Position numbers and translations under genes: made by a program
Source: JAMXLO01 sp963749575
GTDB lineage: Bacteria; Pseudomonadota; Alphaproteobacteria; Acetobacterales; Acetobacteraceae
DNA: 64,000 nucleotides
NCBI GenBank assembly: GCA_963749575.1
Contig: CAVVNM010000014.1
Span: 682,001 to 746,000, forward strand
Direction of reading: 5' to 3'
The notes under the pieces: generated by a model
Databases searched by the model: none
The model's input: only the letters and a program-made list of their open reading frames with translations
Told to the model about the DNA's origin: nothing
Part shown: positions 18,119 through 27,504 of the stretch, one piece after another
Layout of the letters: each line of letters starts with the position of its first letter
Numbering within the stretch: position 1 is the stretch's first letter

Positions 18119-18964
18119 TCACCGTTGCTCGGGCGGCGTGCGCAGCACGCGGATATAAACCATGGTCGCGGCCAGCGAGACCACCATCACCACCACCGCA
18201 TAGGCGGCGGCGACGCCGAAATCCTGGTTGTTGTACTGCCAGTTGAACGCCTCGCTCACCAGCACCGGGAAGTTGCGTCCACCCAACGACAGCACGATGG
18301 CGAACATTTCGAATGCCAGCACAGTGCGCAGGATCAACGCCGTCTGGATCGACGGCTTCAGCAGCGGCAGCATGATACGCGTGAAGCGCTGCCAGGGCGT
18401 CGCACCGAACACATCGGCCGCCTCGCCGTATTCCTTCGGCACCAATTGCACACCGGCCACGAGGATGACCAGAACGATGGCGGTGGCGCGCCAGGCCTCC
18501 GCCACCACGATAGCCGCCAGCAGCGTCACCGGCGTCTCGTAGCTCAGCCAGCTCTCCGGCCCATCGATCAGCCCGAGCCCGTTGAGCACCGTGTTGAGGT
18601 AGCCGCGGTCGGTCAGGATCGCCAGCCAAACCAGCCCGGCCGCGAGATCGGAAATGCCCAGCGGGATCGACCAGATCCACAGCACGATGTCGCGCCCGCG
18701 CTGTACGTGCCGCAACATCATCGCCATGCCAAGCGCAACGCAGAGCTGCAGCGGCACCACGATGACCACGATTTCGAACGTGTTGGCCACCGCGTCGGAA
18801 AAGTTCAGGTCGTTGGCCATGCGTGAGAAGTTCGCGGTGCTCCAGCCGCCGTCGGCCTGGAACGCCAGGGCGATGGTCTGCCCCAGCGGCACCAGGAACA
18901 GCACCGTCAGGAAGATCAGCGACGGCGCGATCAGCAGGTAGGGCACGTGCCGGCCGCTGCGCAT
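18119..18964 (-). CDS. Sugar ABC transporter permease, MalF type
   Basis: 281 residues, six hydrophobic segments. It begins with a short cytoplasmic stretch MRSGRHVPYLLIAPSLIFLT, a typical MalF-type start. The EAA loop is GEAADVFGATPWQRFTRIML followed by PLLKP. The start lies 3 bases from the stop of the binding-protein gene, so the genes are coupled. Confidence 0.92.
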   Translation of the reverse strand: MRSGRHVPYLLIAPSLIFLTVLFLVPLGQTIALAFQADGGWSTANFSRMANDLNFSDAVANTFEIVVIVVPLQLCVALGMAMMLRHVQRGRDIVLWIWSIPLGISDLAAGLVWLAILTDRGYLNTVLNGLGLIDGPESWLSYETPVTLLAAIVVAEAWRATAIVLVILVAGVQLVPKEYGEAADVFGATPWQRFTRIMLPLLKPSIQTALILRTVLAFEMFAIVLSLGGRNFPVLVSEAFNWQYNNQDFGVAAAYAVVVMVVSLAATMVYIRVLRTPPEQR

Positions 18965-18967
18965 GGC

Positions 18968-20251
18968 CTATTTCACCTGGCACGCGCCCTGGCTTGGCGG
19001 GTCGGGCGACCAGCACGGCGCGCCCGTGTCAGCCATGATCTTCTTCAGATCCTCGGCCTCGCGGTCGAGCACGGCCCGCGGCTTCTGGCCCCGCAGCACG
19101 ATCAGCTGGAAGGTGTCGATGAACACCTTGTCGAACTCTCCGCCCTTCTGCCCCAGCCCGACCGGCAGCAGGCTGGGAATCGCGTCCTTTGCCACGCCCG
19201 TCGCGGTGATGGCGGCCACCGCCAGCTTCAGTCCGGGATCGAGGTCCGCCGGCAGCGGCGCGTTCACCACCGGGAAGAACCCCACCGCCCGCGCGGTCGC
19301 AATCTGCGTTTCAGGCTTGGTCAGGAACCCGATGAGCGCCGCTGCCCCCTTGGGGTCGGGCGCGCCCTTCGCTACCGCTAGTCCGGCCAGCACCGGCATG
19401 TAGCCGCGCCCCTTCGGCCCGGACGGCGCAGGGAACGCGACAAAGTCGTCCGGCTTCTGGCGCAGCGCATCGAGCAGCCGGGCGATGTGGTCGAAGGCGA
19501 TCCACACGTCGCCGGCCAGCAGCGGATCCTGCATGAAGTTGTAGCTGGTCGAATTCGGCGTCACCGTCTTCCACAGCGCGGCGAACTCCGTCCACATCGC
19601 CTCGGCCTCGGGCGAACGGAACGGAACCACGACGCCGCCAGTGTAGGAGGGGTACAGGAAACCCTGGAAGAACCGGTGCATCAGCCCCTTCGGCCCGGCC
19701 GGGAAGCCAAGCAACCGCTTTCCCGTTTTCTCCTGGATGGCCGTGCCCCACGCCCGAAGCTGGTCATAGGTCAGTGCATTGATATCCGCGCCGACGGGCA
19801 GGAATGGCAGAGCCTGCTTGTTGGCCACCATGATGTAGGTGGCCTGCATCCATGGAATATACATCTGGTGCCCGGTGCCGAGCTGTCCGAGCTTCATCAC
19901 CTCGCCGGGAATGCCGCGGTCCTGCAGGGTTGCCGCCAGGTCGTCCAGCGGCGTCAGGGCGTCCAGTGCCAGCAGCGGCTGCAACTCACCATGTAATGCG
20001 CCGATCAGGCTGATGGTGTGCTTGCCGCCCTGTTGTTCGGCCTTGATGCGCACCGGCAGCGCCGGCGGGTCCTCGGTGACGTAGGTCACCGGCGCGGGGG
20101 CACCCTTCAGGATGACCTCGCGGACCTTCTGCGCCTCCTCGATCGGGCGCAGCTGCGTCGACAGGAACACCAGGTCGTCCGCCCACGCCCGCCCGGCCAG
20201 CAACGTCACGCCCAGCAGGACGGCGCTAAAGCCCAGTTTCCTCCGTCGCAT
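18968..20251 (-). CDS. Sugar ABC transporter substrate-binding protein (family 1)
   Basis: 427 residues. The signal peptide MRRRKLGFSAVLLGVTLLAG ends near RAWADD. The mature part shows family 1 traits: ALDALTPLDDLAATL, YIPWMQATYIMVANKQALPF, and the C-lobe GYMPVLAGLAVAKGAPDPKG. The frame extends 23 codons upstream, but ATG 20251, preceded by GGGAGGGA, begins the signal peptide. The start overlaps the LacI-family gene by 26 bases. It delivers an oligosaccharide or glycoside to the permeases encoded downstream. Confidence 0.92.
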   Translation of the reverse strand: MRRRKLGFSAVLLGVTLLAGRAWADDLVFLSTQLRPIEEAQKVREVILKGAPAPVTYVTEDPPALPVRIKAEQQGGKHTISLIGALHGELQPLLALDALTPLDDLAATLQDRGIPGEVMKLGQLGTGHQMYIPWMQATYIMVANKQALPFLPVGADINALTYDQLRAWGTAIQEKTGKRLLGFPAGPKGLMHRFFQGFLYPSYTGGVVVPFRSPEAEAMWTEFAALWKTVTPNSTSYNFMQDPLLAGDVWIAFDHIARLLDALRQKPDDFVAFPAPSGPKGRGYMPVLAGLAVAKGAPDPKGAAALIGFLTKPETQIATARAVGFFPVVNAPLPADLDPGLKLAVAAITATGVAKDAIPSLLPVGLGQKGGEFDKVFIDTFQLIVLRGQKPRAVLDREAEDLKKIMADTGAPCWSPDPPSQGACQVK

Positions 20252-21356
20252 CGCGATTCCCTCCCAGGGTGTGGCGTATTTTTTCAATTTGCGGCCTTCG
20301 GTCATATGCCGGCGGCCCATCCGAGGCCCGCGGGATCAGGCGTGCAGGCCACAATTCGTGCATGCCCACCGGACTCGCGCCGCCCAAGAGTTGCAGGAGC
20401 ATATCAACCATCCGCGCGGCGGCCCGCTCGATGGGCTGCTCCATCGTGGTGAGCGGCGGATCGGTGTAGGTTGCGAACGGCAGATCATCATACCCAATGA
20501 CAGAAACCTCACGCCCGGCCCGCAGACCCGCGTAGGCCAGTGCGTGCAGGGCGCCGACGGCCAGACGGTCGGTGGCGCAAACCAGGGCGCTGGGCTGGTC
20601 CGGCCCGCTCAGCATGGCGCGTGCTCGCAGGAAGCCATTTTCCTCGGTCGGCTCAGCGGCCGCGCTCGGCCCCTCGGCAAGTCCCGCCGCGTGCAATGCA
20701 GCTCGCCAGCCGGCTTCGCGGAAATGCGCGAACATGTAGCCCGGCGCCGCGTTGATCAGGCCGATGCGACGATGGCCGAAGTCGATCAACCGCTCGGTGG
20801 CCGCACGGCACGCCGCTTCGCCGTCGATGTCGACGTAGGCGAACGGCCGAACTTCCTCGCACCGCCCGTGAGCAACGAACGGCAGCCCGCGGTCCAGGAG
20901 ATAGGTAATCCGCTCATCGTGCCGTCGCGTTCGGGCCAGCAGCACGCCATCCACCCGCCGGCCCTCAGCGAGATGGCGATAGGCGCGGACCTCGTCGGCC
21001 CCAGGCCGCGCCGTGGTGACCAGCAGGTCCAGCCCGGCTTGCTCCAGCCGAGGCCCGACGGCGGCAAGTATGCGCAGGAAGAACGGGTCGTCGAACTGGC
21101 CGGGGGCGGCGGGCAGCACCATGCCTATCGCCTCGCTGCGGCCTCGGCGCAGGCGGCGGGCGACCTGGTTGGGGCGGTAGCCAATGCGTGCCGCCTCAGC
21201 GGCGACCCGCGCGCGCGTCGGCAGTGCCACGTCGTCGAACCCGCCGAGGGCGCGCGAGACGGTGGTGGTGGAAATCCCTAGGCTGTGGGCTATGCGGGCG
21301 AGCGACACGCGGGGATCGTCCGAAACGATTTGAGCTGTTGACTTGAACCACTCCAA
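20226..21356 (-). CDS. LacI-family transcriptional regulator
   Basis: 376 residues. The N-terminal LacI helix-turn-helix reads VSLARIAHSLGISTTTVSRA at residues 17-36 with the hinge YRPNQVARRLRRG. The effector domain resembles periplasmic sugar-binding proteins (GLINAAPGYMFAHFREAGWR, VIGYDDLPFATYTDPPLTTM). It should repress or activate the downstream sugar operon in response to an imported sugar. It is the first gene of that operon and divergent from the cupin gene, with only 36 bases between the two start codons, so autoregulation and joint control are likely. Confidence 0.92.
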   Translation of the reverse strand: MEWFKSTAQIVSDDPRVSLARIAHSLGISTTTVSRALGGFDDVALPTRARVAAEAARIGYRPNQVARRLRRGRSEAIGMVLPAAPGQFDDPFFLRILAAVGPRLEQAGLDLLVTTARPGADEVRAYRHLAEGRRVDGVLLARTRRHDERITYLLDRGLPFVAHGRCEEVRPFAYVDIDGEAACRAATERLIDFGHRRIGLINAAPGYMFAHFREAGWRAALHAAGLAEGPSAAAEPTEENGFLRARAMLSGPDQPSALVCATDRLAVGALHALAYAGLRAGREVSVIGYDDLPFATYTDPPLTTMEQPIERAAARMVDMLLQLLGGASPVGMHELWPARLIPRASDGPPAYDRRPQIEKIRHTLGGNRDATEETGL

Positions 21357-21392
21357 TCGCTTTCGTCAATATAGGATGTGGAGAACGAGGGG
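21357..21392. promoter_or_regulatory. Shared divergent promoter/operator region of LacI and cupin genes
   Basis: Only 36 bases separate the start codons of the LacI-family gene and the cupin gene, so both promoters must overlap each other and the neighbouring 5' coding ends. A TTGAAC at 21343 followed by AATATA at 21368 is a loose match to a sigma-70 promoter for the cupin gene. No clear LacI-type palindrome could be fixed by eye. Confidence 0.35.
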
Positions 21393-21755
21393 ATGTCCAA
21401 TAGTTATGCCGCTGGCCAAACCGACGTGCGTCCGTGGGGCGACTGGACGGTGCTCGACGCCGGTTCGGGTTACGTGGTCAAGCGCATTCGGGTAACGCCG
21501 GGCGGCATCCTGTCGCTGCAGCGGCATCGCCACCGCGCCGAGGAGTGGACGGTGGTGGCAGGCGTGGCGCAGGTCACGCTCGACCAACGCCAGTTCGACC
21601 TGTCGGCCGGCCAGTCCGCGCATATCGACACCGGCGACATCCACCGAATTGCCAACCGCGGCACCGAAGACGTCGTCTTCATTGAAGTGCAGACTGGCCT
21701 GATTCTATCAGAGGACGACATCGAACGGCTCGAGGACAGGTACGGCCGGAGCTAG
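21393..21755 (+). CDS. Cupin protein, mannose-6-phosphate isomerase type II-like
   Basis: 120 residues. It matches the single cupin domain found at the C-terminus of bifunctional mannose-1-phosphate guanylyltransferase/phosphomannose isomerase: RPWGDWTVLD, LSLQRHRHRAEEWTVVAGVA (metal-binding HRH..E) and IDTGDIHRIANRG, which supplies the third histidine. As a stand-alone cupin it may isomerise or bind a sugar phosphate. Divergent placement from a LacI-controlled sugar operon supports a sugar role. ATG 21393 is preferred over the in-frame GTG 21378 because GGAG lies at a suitable distance. Confidence 0.85.
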   Translation: MSNSYAAGQTDVRPWGDWTVLDAGSGYVVKRIRVTPGGILSLQRHRHRAEEWTVVAGVAQVTLDQRQFDLSAGQSAHIDTGDIHRIANRGTEDVVFIEVQTGLILSEDDIERLEDRYGRS

Positions 21756-21878
21756 ATCGTCCGTTCTGCGTGCACCGTCCACAGCACAGATATTTCCGCA
21801 GATAACACATCGCGCTCGAGCCTCGCGGTCGAGCGGGAAGGCTTGCGCGTCAGCGCGCCGCGCTGCGAGGATGTTGTC

Positions 21879-22805
21879 ATGACAGTCATGTTCCATTCCA
21901 CGCTCGATGACCCGGCCGAGTGGGTACCACGCCTGCAGGCGCTGTTGCCTGGGGAAGACATCCGCGTCTGGCCGGATATCGGCGACCCTGCCGCGGTCGA
22001 GGTGGCGGTCGTATGGATCCCACCGGTCGGCGGCCTGGCCGCGTTTACCGGTCTGCGCATGGTGCAGTCGCTTGGTGCCGGCATCAACCAACTCGACATG
22101 CACGGATTCGCGCCGCACGTGCGCGTCGCCCGATTGGTCGATAGTGGCCTGACCGGAATGATGACGGAATACGTGCTGCTTGCCGCGCTGCGTTACGCGC
22201 GCAACTTCGACTATCACGAGCGGGCGCAGCGTGCATCCACCTGGGACTACGTGATGCCGACCGGCGTCGGCAGCTGCCCGGTGGGCGTCTTGGGGCTGGG
22301 TGTCATTGGCGCTGCGGCAGCAAGGCGGCTGGCCGAGAACGGGTTTCCGGTGTCTGGTTGGGCGCGGTCGAAGAAGACCATCGATGGGGTGACCTGCTTC
22401 AGCGGAGACGAGGGACTTTCGGCGTTCCTCGGTGGCCTGCGCGTGCTGATCAATCTGCTGCCGTTGACGCCGCAGACCACCAATATCCTGGATGCCAGGC
22501 TATTCGCCATGCTGCCGAAGGGCGCTTTCGTGGTTAATCTCGGCCGCGGCGCACATCTGGTGGATGCCGACCTGCTGGCGGCGATCGATACCGGCCATCT
22601 GGCGGGTGCTACGCTGGACGTGTTCCATCCCGAGCCGCCGCCGGCCCGGCATCCGTTCTGGCTGCATCCGCGCATCCTGATGACGCCGCATTGCGCGGGG
22701 ACCGGCGATCCGGACAGCGCGGCGGAAGTGGTGGCAGAGAACATCCGGCGCGCCAAACGCGGCGATCCGCTGCTGAACGAAGTCGATCGTGCGCGCGGCT
22801 ACTGA
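21879..22805 (+). CDS. ghrA: Glyoxylate/hydroxypyruvate reductase A
   Basis: 308 residues, close to the 312 of Escherichia coli GhrA, and ending in the same NEVDRARGY style. It reduces glyoxylate and hydroxypyruvate with NADPH in the cytoplasm. The Rossmann motif GVLGLGVIGAAAA starts at about residue 135. The catalytic arginine lies in NLGRGAHLVDADLLAAID, and the acid/base histidine is His271 in MTPHCAG. The frame is open upstream; ATG 21879 is chosen for GCGAGG 8 bases before it. It may serve the sugar-acid metabolism encoded nearby. Confidence 0.9.
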   Translation: MTVMFHSTLDDPAEWVPRLQALLPGEDIRVWPDIGDPAAVEVAVVWIPPVGGLAAFTGLRMVQSLGAGINQLDMHGFAPHVRVARLVDSGLTGMMTEYVLLAALRYARNFDYHERAQRASTWDYVMPTGVGSCPVGVLGLGVIGAAAARRLAENGFPVSGWARSKKTIDGVTCFSGDEGLSAFLGGLRVLINLLPLTPQTTNILDARLFAMLPKGAFVVNLGRGAHLVDADLLAAIDTGHLAGATLDVFHPEPPPARHPFWLHPRILMTPHCAGTGDPDSAAEVVAENIRRAKRGDPLLNEVDRARGY

Positions 22806-22813
22806 CCGCGCGC
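22791..22813 (+). terminator. GC hairpin over the ghrA stop codon
   Basis: GCGCGCGG and CCGCGCGC form a perfect 8-bp stem with a 7-base loop that contains the stop codon. No T-run follows, so factor-independent termination is uncertain. Confidence 0.45.
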
Positions 22814-23190
22814 GAATTGCCGCCAGTGGCCATCGCATGATTCGGGTGGCTGACGCCTTCGCGCGCCTTGTCGCCGGCCTGCCGGCTGAAGCCCAGGCGG
22901 CGCAAAGACGGCCTCCGGATTGCCGCGGATCGATGGGCTCCGCCAGCTCGCCTTAAGTCATCCAGAAAGCTCAGGCTGCGTCTCGGTGGCTGGTTTCCGC
23001 CACGGCCCGCCGCGCGCTTCGCTCGCGGCAAACTGCCGTTGTCCTCGCTTCTCCAGCGACGGTGCCAACGAATCGAGGCGGGCCTTCGATGGCAGCGGTG
23101 TCGATCGCCGCCACAAATTGCCCGCGTCGGATACCGGACCACAGCTTTCGACTGCGGTGATGCGCATCACTCGCTCCCGCCCCGCATCGC
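22814..23190. other. Non-coding or decayed stretch
   Basis: No complete gene is seen in these 377 bases. On the minus strand a 69-codon frame (22958-23167) begins MRITAVESCGPV, which resembles the start of mandelate-racemase-type enolase proteins, but it loses similarity at once. Since an intact enolase-superfamily gene ends just upstream (23191), this may be the stub of a second paralogue. The evidence is weak. Confidence 0.3.
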
Positions 23191-24360
23191 TCAGGAGCCG
23201 AACAGCACCGCCGGATTCGGCGTGTAACGCCCGAGCTTGTCCCGATCGAGCCGCACCCCGAGGCCAGGCGCTTCCGGAATGGTAAGGTGCCCGTCCACAT
23301 CGAGCGAGAACGGCGTCTCCGTGATGCCATCCACATACGGACTGCCGCCGATGAACTCCACCAGTTCGACATTGGGCAGCGCCGTCGCGAGCTGCAGGTC
23401 CGCGGCCAGGCCCAGCGCGGTATTCCAGCCATGGCCGACATAGCGGACGCCGAAATCGTCGGCCATCCACGCAATTCGCCGCTGCTCGCTGATGCCGCCT
23501 ACCTTGGTGACGTCGGGTTGCACAATGTCGAGCGCGCCGCGCGCGAGCCAGGGCAGGAACGATTGCCGCCGCGTCAACACCTCGCCGCCGGCGATGGGTA
23601 CCGGGCTCACCCGGCGGAGGTGGCAGAAATCGTCGATGGCGTCCGGCCGCAGCGCCTCCTCGAACCAGCCGACGCCATAATCCTTGAGCATTTCGGCCGT
23701 GCGCGTTGCCCATTTCAGCCCCTGTGGCCAGTGCGCGTCGCTCGCCCCCGCATCGACGAACAGCTTTCCGTCCGTCCCCGCCGACTCCCGCGCTGCACTC
23801 ACGATGGCTTCATCCAGCCGGGTATCGTCGCGCCGCCCGAACGGTCCCCAGCCAATCTTGAAGGCGCGAAACCCCTCGGCCCGGTAGCGCGCGACGACAT
23901 CGCGCATCTGCGGCGGCTCCTCCATCAGCAGTGAGCAGTATGGCAGCACGCGCGAGCGATAGCAGCCGCCCAGCAACCTGCCGACCGGCATGTCCGTCGC
24001 CTTGCCGAGAATATCCCACAGCGCGATGTCGATGCCGCTGATGGTATGCGTGAGCGTGCCGCCGCGGCCCATCCAGAATGTGTTCTGGTGCAGCTTCTCC
24101 GAGACGCGCTCGGGCTCCAGTGCATTCTCGCCACGCCACAGCGGCGCCAGTACCTGCACTCCCGCCTGCACCAGGCGGCCGTCCGTGAACACGCTGCCAT
24201 GGCCGGTTATCCCCGCGTCGGTGTGTACGGCAATCAGCGCATGGATCGAGTCCTCCGGCCGGATTTCTGCCGACCATCCGCCTTTCGGGCTTTCCCCCAG
24301 CAACGGCGCGACCTCTATCGAGGTGATCCGGATGGAGCGGTTGTCGATGGATGTACCCAT
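23191..24360 (-). CDS. Enolase superfamily (mandelate racemase/muconate lactonizing) protein
   Basis: 389 residues. The capping domain is followed by a TIM barrel with probable metal ligands in LFVDAGA (Asp), GWFEEAL (Glu) and PIAGGE (Glu). A catalytic lysine lies in FRAFKIGWGPFG, where the usual K-x-K is K-I-G, and a histidine in YVGHGWNT at the barrel end fits the mandelate racemase or sugar-acid dehydratase groups. It probably dehydrates or racemises a sugar acid. It is a homologue of the gene at 26032, sharing the unusual KxGWGP motif, and is divergent from the M81 gene. Confidence 0.88.
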   Translation of the reverse strand: MGTSIDNRSIRITSIEVAPLLGESPKGGWSAEIRPEDSIHALIAVHTDAGITGHGSVFTDGRLVQAGVQVLAPLWRGENALEPERVSEKLHQNTFWMGRGGTLTHTISGIDIALWDILGKATDMPVGRLLGGCYRSRVLPYCSLLMEEPPQMRDVVARYRAEGFRAFKIGWGPFGRRDDTRLDEAIVSAARESAGTDGKLFVDAGASDAHWPQGLKWATRTAEMLKDYGVGWFEEALRPDAIDDFCHLRRVSPVPIAGGEVLTRRQSFLPWLARGALDIVQPDVTKVGGISEQRRIAWMADDFGVRYVGHGWNTALGLAADLQLATALPNVELVEFIGGSPYVDGITETPFSLDVDGHLTIPEAPGLGVRLDRDKLGRYTPNPAVLFGS

Positions 24361-24517
24361 GCGGTTGTTCTTTCTTTCAACGCCACCGTAGCGGCGCTAC
24401 GGCTGCTCTTGGCGGCCGATGCGGCTCGGTGGATGATAGTGCCGTACATCGCCCCGACATACCCGTCCGCGCGCCACCCGCTGCGACGCGCATGACGGAC
24501 GCAACCAAGGCAGAATC

Positions 24518-26035
24518 ATGCAACGAGTCCTGATCGCGGAGTGCATGCAGGAAATCTCGTCGTTCAATCCTCTGCTCTCGGATTACGACCATTTCACCGT
24601 CCAGCGCGGTGATGAGATCCTGTGCCAAGACAGCCTCAACAGCCCCGTCGGAGGCGCGCTCGCGGTGTTCCGCGCGGCCGTCGGTATCGAGGTTGTGCCT
24701 GCCTACAGTGCCCGCGCCGGCAGTGCCGGCCTGCTGTCCGCGCGCGGTTGGCAGCACCTGTCCCGCGAGTTCATCGCAACGATTCCGCCAAAGCTGAACG
24801 GCGTCGACGGCATCTACGTCTCGCTGCACGGTGCCATGGGCGCCGAAGGCGAACTAGACCCCGAAGGCTGGATCCTCGAGGAAATCCGCCGCCTCGCGGG
24901 CCCCGACATCCCCATCGTCATCTCCCTCGATCTTCACGGCATCCTCACCGACCGCATGCTGCGGCAGATCAACGGTCTTGCGATCTATCACACCTATCCA
25001 CATGTCGACTTCGCCGACACCGGCGCGCGCGCTGCCCGCCTGCTGCTGCGCCTGCTGGCACATTCGTGCCGCACCACCATTGCCCGCGTCGTCATTCCCG
25101 CACTCGTCCGCGGAGACGAACTGATCACCAAGTCCGGTTGCTACGGCGACATCATCCGCGAATGCCAGCGCATCGAACGCGACGGCACCGCCCTCGCGGC
25201 AGGTGTCATGATCGGCAACCCCTTCACCGACGTGCCGGAACTCTGTAGCCAGGCCGTCGTCATGACCGCGGATGACCCCGTGCGCGCCGAACGGGAAGCG
25301 CTGCGCCTCGCCGGCGAGTTCTGGCCCCAGCGTCACCGCATGCAGGGCAAGTTCATCTCGGTCGAACGCGCCATCGCGCAGGCCCGCACCATGGCAGGCC
25401 CGGTTCTGTTCACCGACGCCGCGGACGCAACATCCTCCGGCGCGTCCGGCGATTCGAACCTGATCCTGAAGGCACTGCACGACGCGGGCTACGACAAGCG
25501 CGCGCTCGCGCAGATCGTCGACCCCGGCGCTGCACAGGCCGCGCATCAGGCCGGCGTTGGCGCCACCATCGATGTCACTCTGGGCGGCTGCCACGACCCA
25601 ACACGCTTCCCGCCCATGCAGGTGACCGCGAAGGTGCGGCTGCTCTCCGACGGCCAAGCCCGTCTTGAGACCATGCGCGCCGGCCTCGATGCCGGCCCCA
25701 CCGCGGTACTGACCTACGGCAACGCCTCGGTGGTGGTGATGAGCCGCTCGGTGAGCCTGTTCGACCGCGCCATGTACTACGCCGTTGGCATCAACCCGCG
25801 CGACTACGACCTCATCGTCGTGAAGTCGCCGCACACCGAGTACCACATGTACGATGAATGGGTCGAAAAGAATTTCAACATCGATGTCCCCGGCGCCACC
25901 TCTGCCAACATCAAGACGCTCGGCCACACCATTTGCGCCCATCCGATGTTCCCGCTCGACGCAGACGTGCAGTTCAACCCCGCCGCAGTATTGTACGCTC
26001 GCGAGCATCGCACCCGCCAGGATCGTTCGTCATGA
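24518..26035 (+). CDS. M81 family metallopeptidase (MlrC-like)
   Basis: 505 residues. The MlrC/M81 family was named for microcystin degradation, but most members have unknown substrates. Seen are the opening RVLIAECMQEISSFNP, YVSLHGAMGAEGELDPEG, the metal-site region VISLDLHGILTDRM, and YHTYPHVDFADTG with clustered histidines and aspartate. The C-terminal domain contains VVKSPHTEYHMYDEW. No signal peptide is visible, so it is probably cytoplasmic. Its stop overlaps the ATG of the following enolase-superfamily gene (ATGA), a sign of joint function, perhaps opening an amide or lactam before sugar-acid-type chemistry. Confidence 0.88.
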   Translation: MQRVLIAECMQEISSFNPLLSDYDHFTVQRGDEILCQDSLNSPVGGALAVFRAAVGIEVVPAYSARAGSAGLLSARGWQHLSREFIATIPPKLNGVDGIYVSLHGAMGAEGELDPEGWILEEIRRLAGPDIPIVISLDLHGILTDRMLRQINGLAIYHTYPHVDFADTGARAARLLLRLLAHSCRTTIARVVIPALVRGDELITKSGCYGDIIRECQRIERDGTALAAGVMIGNPFTDVPELCSQAVVMTADDPVRAEREALRLAGEFWPQRHRMQGKFISVERAIAQARTMAGPVLFTDAADATSSGASGDSNLILKALHDAGYDKRALAQIVDPGAAQAAHQAGVGATIDVTLGGCHDPTRFPPMQVTAKVRLLSDGQARLETMRAGLDAGPTAVLTYGNASVVVMSRSVSLFDRAMYYAVGINPRDYDLIVVKSPHTEYHMYDEWVEKNFNIDVPGATSANIKTLGHTICAHPMFPLDADVQFNPAAVLYAREHRTRQDRSS

Positions 26036-27210
26036 AGATCGAAGCAGTCGATCTGTTTTACCTCGCCATGCCCGAGATCACGACCGAAGCCGACGGCAGC
26101 CAGGACGCGTTGCTGGTCCGCGTCGCTGCCGGCGGTCATGTCGGCTGGGGCGAATGCGAGGCGGCCCCCCTGCCCTCCATCGCTGCCTTCGTTTGCCCGA
26201 TGTCGCACGGCGTCTGCCGCCCGGTTGGTGCAGCCGTGCTCGGTGAAACCATCGACGGCCCCGACGACATCCGTCGGATCGCGGCAACTGTCGAATACGA
26301 CAGCATGGATCTGCTGCAGGCCGCCCACACATTTTCCGGCGTCGAAATGGCGCTCTGGGACCTCCTCGGCCATGCTCGCGACGAACCGGTCTGGCGCCTG
26401 CTCGGCTACCGTGCCTCGCATCCGAAGCGCCCATATGCGTCCATGCTGTTCGGGGACACGCCGCAGGCGACACTGCGGCAAGGCCTTGCCGCGCGCACCG
26501 CAGGATATTCCGCCGCCAAGTTCGGCTGGGGTCCGATCGGCCGAGGCAGCGTCAGTGACGACGCCGATCATTTCGCCGCCGCCCGCGAGGGGCTCGGCCC
26601 CGATGCCATGCTGTTCGTCGATGTCGGTCAAATCTGGGGCGAAGACGTCGAGGCCGCCGCGGCGCGCATCCCAGCACTCGAAGCCAGTCACACCACCTGG
26701 CTGGAGGAACCATTCCATGCCAGCGCATTGGACGCCTACAGCGCCCTGTCGCGCCGCAGTGCCACGGTCAAGCTTGCGGGCGGCGAAGGTGCGCATAATT
26801 TCGCCATGGCGCAGCACCTGATCGACTTCGGCGGTGTCGGCTTCATTCAGATCGACACCGGGCGCATCGGCGGTATCGGCCCGGCCAGGCGCATTGCCGA
26901 CTATGCCGTCGCCAAGGGCGTCACGTTCGTCAATCACACCTTCACCTCGCACCTCGCTCTCAGCGCGTCGCTGCAACCCTTCGCCGGCCTGCTGGATCAC
27001 CGGATCTGCGAGTTTCCGTTCCAGCCGAAATCACTCTCGGTGGATTTCGTGGCCACCCCGCTGCAACATAACGGCAACGGGGAGATCGCCGCCCCCGATG
27101 CCCCCGGCCTCGGCATCGGGATCAATCCCGCCGGCATGCAAAAATATCTTGTCAACGTCGACATCAAGGTCGCGGGCAAGACATTGTACGCCACACCGAA
27201 GCTGCTCTGA
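26032..27210 (+). CDS. Enolase superfamily (mandelate racemase/muconate lactonizing) protein
   Basis: 392 residues. It begins MKIEAVDLFYLAMPEITTEA, a typical MR/MLE start. Catalytic-site candidates are Lys in SAAKFGWGPIG (K-F-G in place of K-x-K), metal ligands in LFVDVGQ, TWLEEPF and LAGGEGA, and His in FVNHTFTSH. It is related to the gene at 23191 through the KxGWGP segment and overall layout, so the two may act on related compounds. Translationally coupled to the M81 gene. An intergenic stretch of 294 bases with no further gene follows. Confidence 0.88.
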   Translation: MKIEAVDLFYLAMPEITTEADGSQDALLVRVAAGGHVGWGECEAAPLPSIAAFVCPMSHGVCRPVGAAVLGETIDGPDDIRRIAATVEYDSMDLLQAAHTFSGVEMALWDLLGHARDEPVWRLLGYRASHPKRPYASMLFGDTPQATLRQGLAARTAGYSAAKFGWGPIGRGSVSDDADHFAAAREGLGPDAMLFVDVGQIWGEDVEAAAARIPALEASHTTWLEEPFHASALDAYSALSRRSATVKLAGGEGAHNFAMAQHLIDFGGVGFIQIDTGRIGGIGPARRIADYAVAKGVTFVNHTFTSHLALSASLQPFAGLLDHRICEFPFQPKSLSVDFVATPLQHNGNGEIAAPDAPGLGIGINPAGMQKYLVNVDIKVAGKTLYATPKLL

Positions 27211-27504
27211 AATCAATCGCGTGGCCAATTGATCCACTCAGGATCTTCGAACCGCCAGTGCGCCGGGGTGAGCGCGCGATAAACCGGTCCCCTGGTTGTG
27301 CGACCCTGCGGATATGCTACAGCTTTAGGAACGGACCCTGCGCACGGAGTTGGCCGATGTCACCGTCCCTGACGCTCCCCGCCGATCGCTGCCTGTCCGA
27401 TCGTTTAGCGCGGCCTCTTCTACGCATCCACCGGGTCGTCGGTGGACCGGGAGCACGGTGCCGATGCGAATCGGTTTCATAATCCTTGAAATGGAGGTTG
27501 CGCC

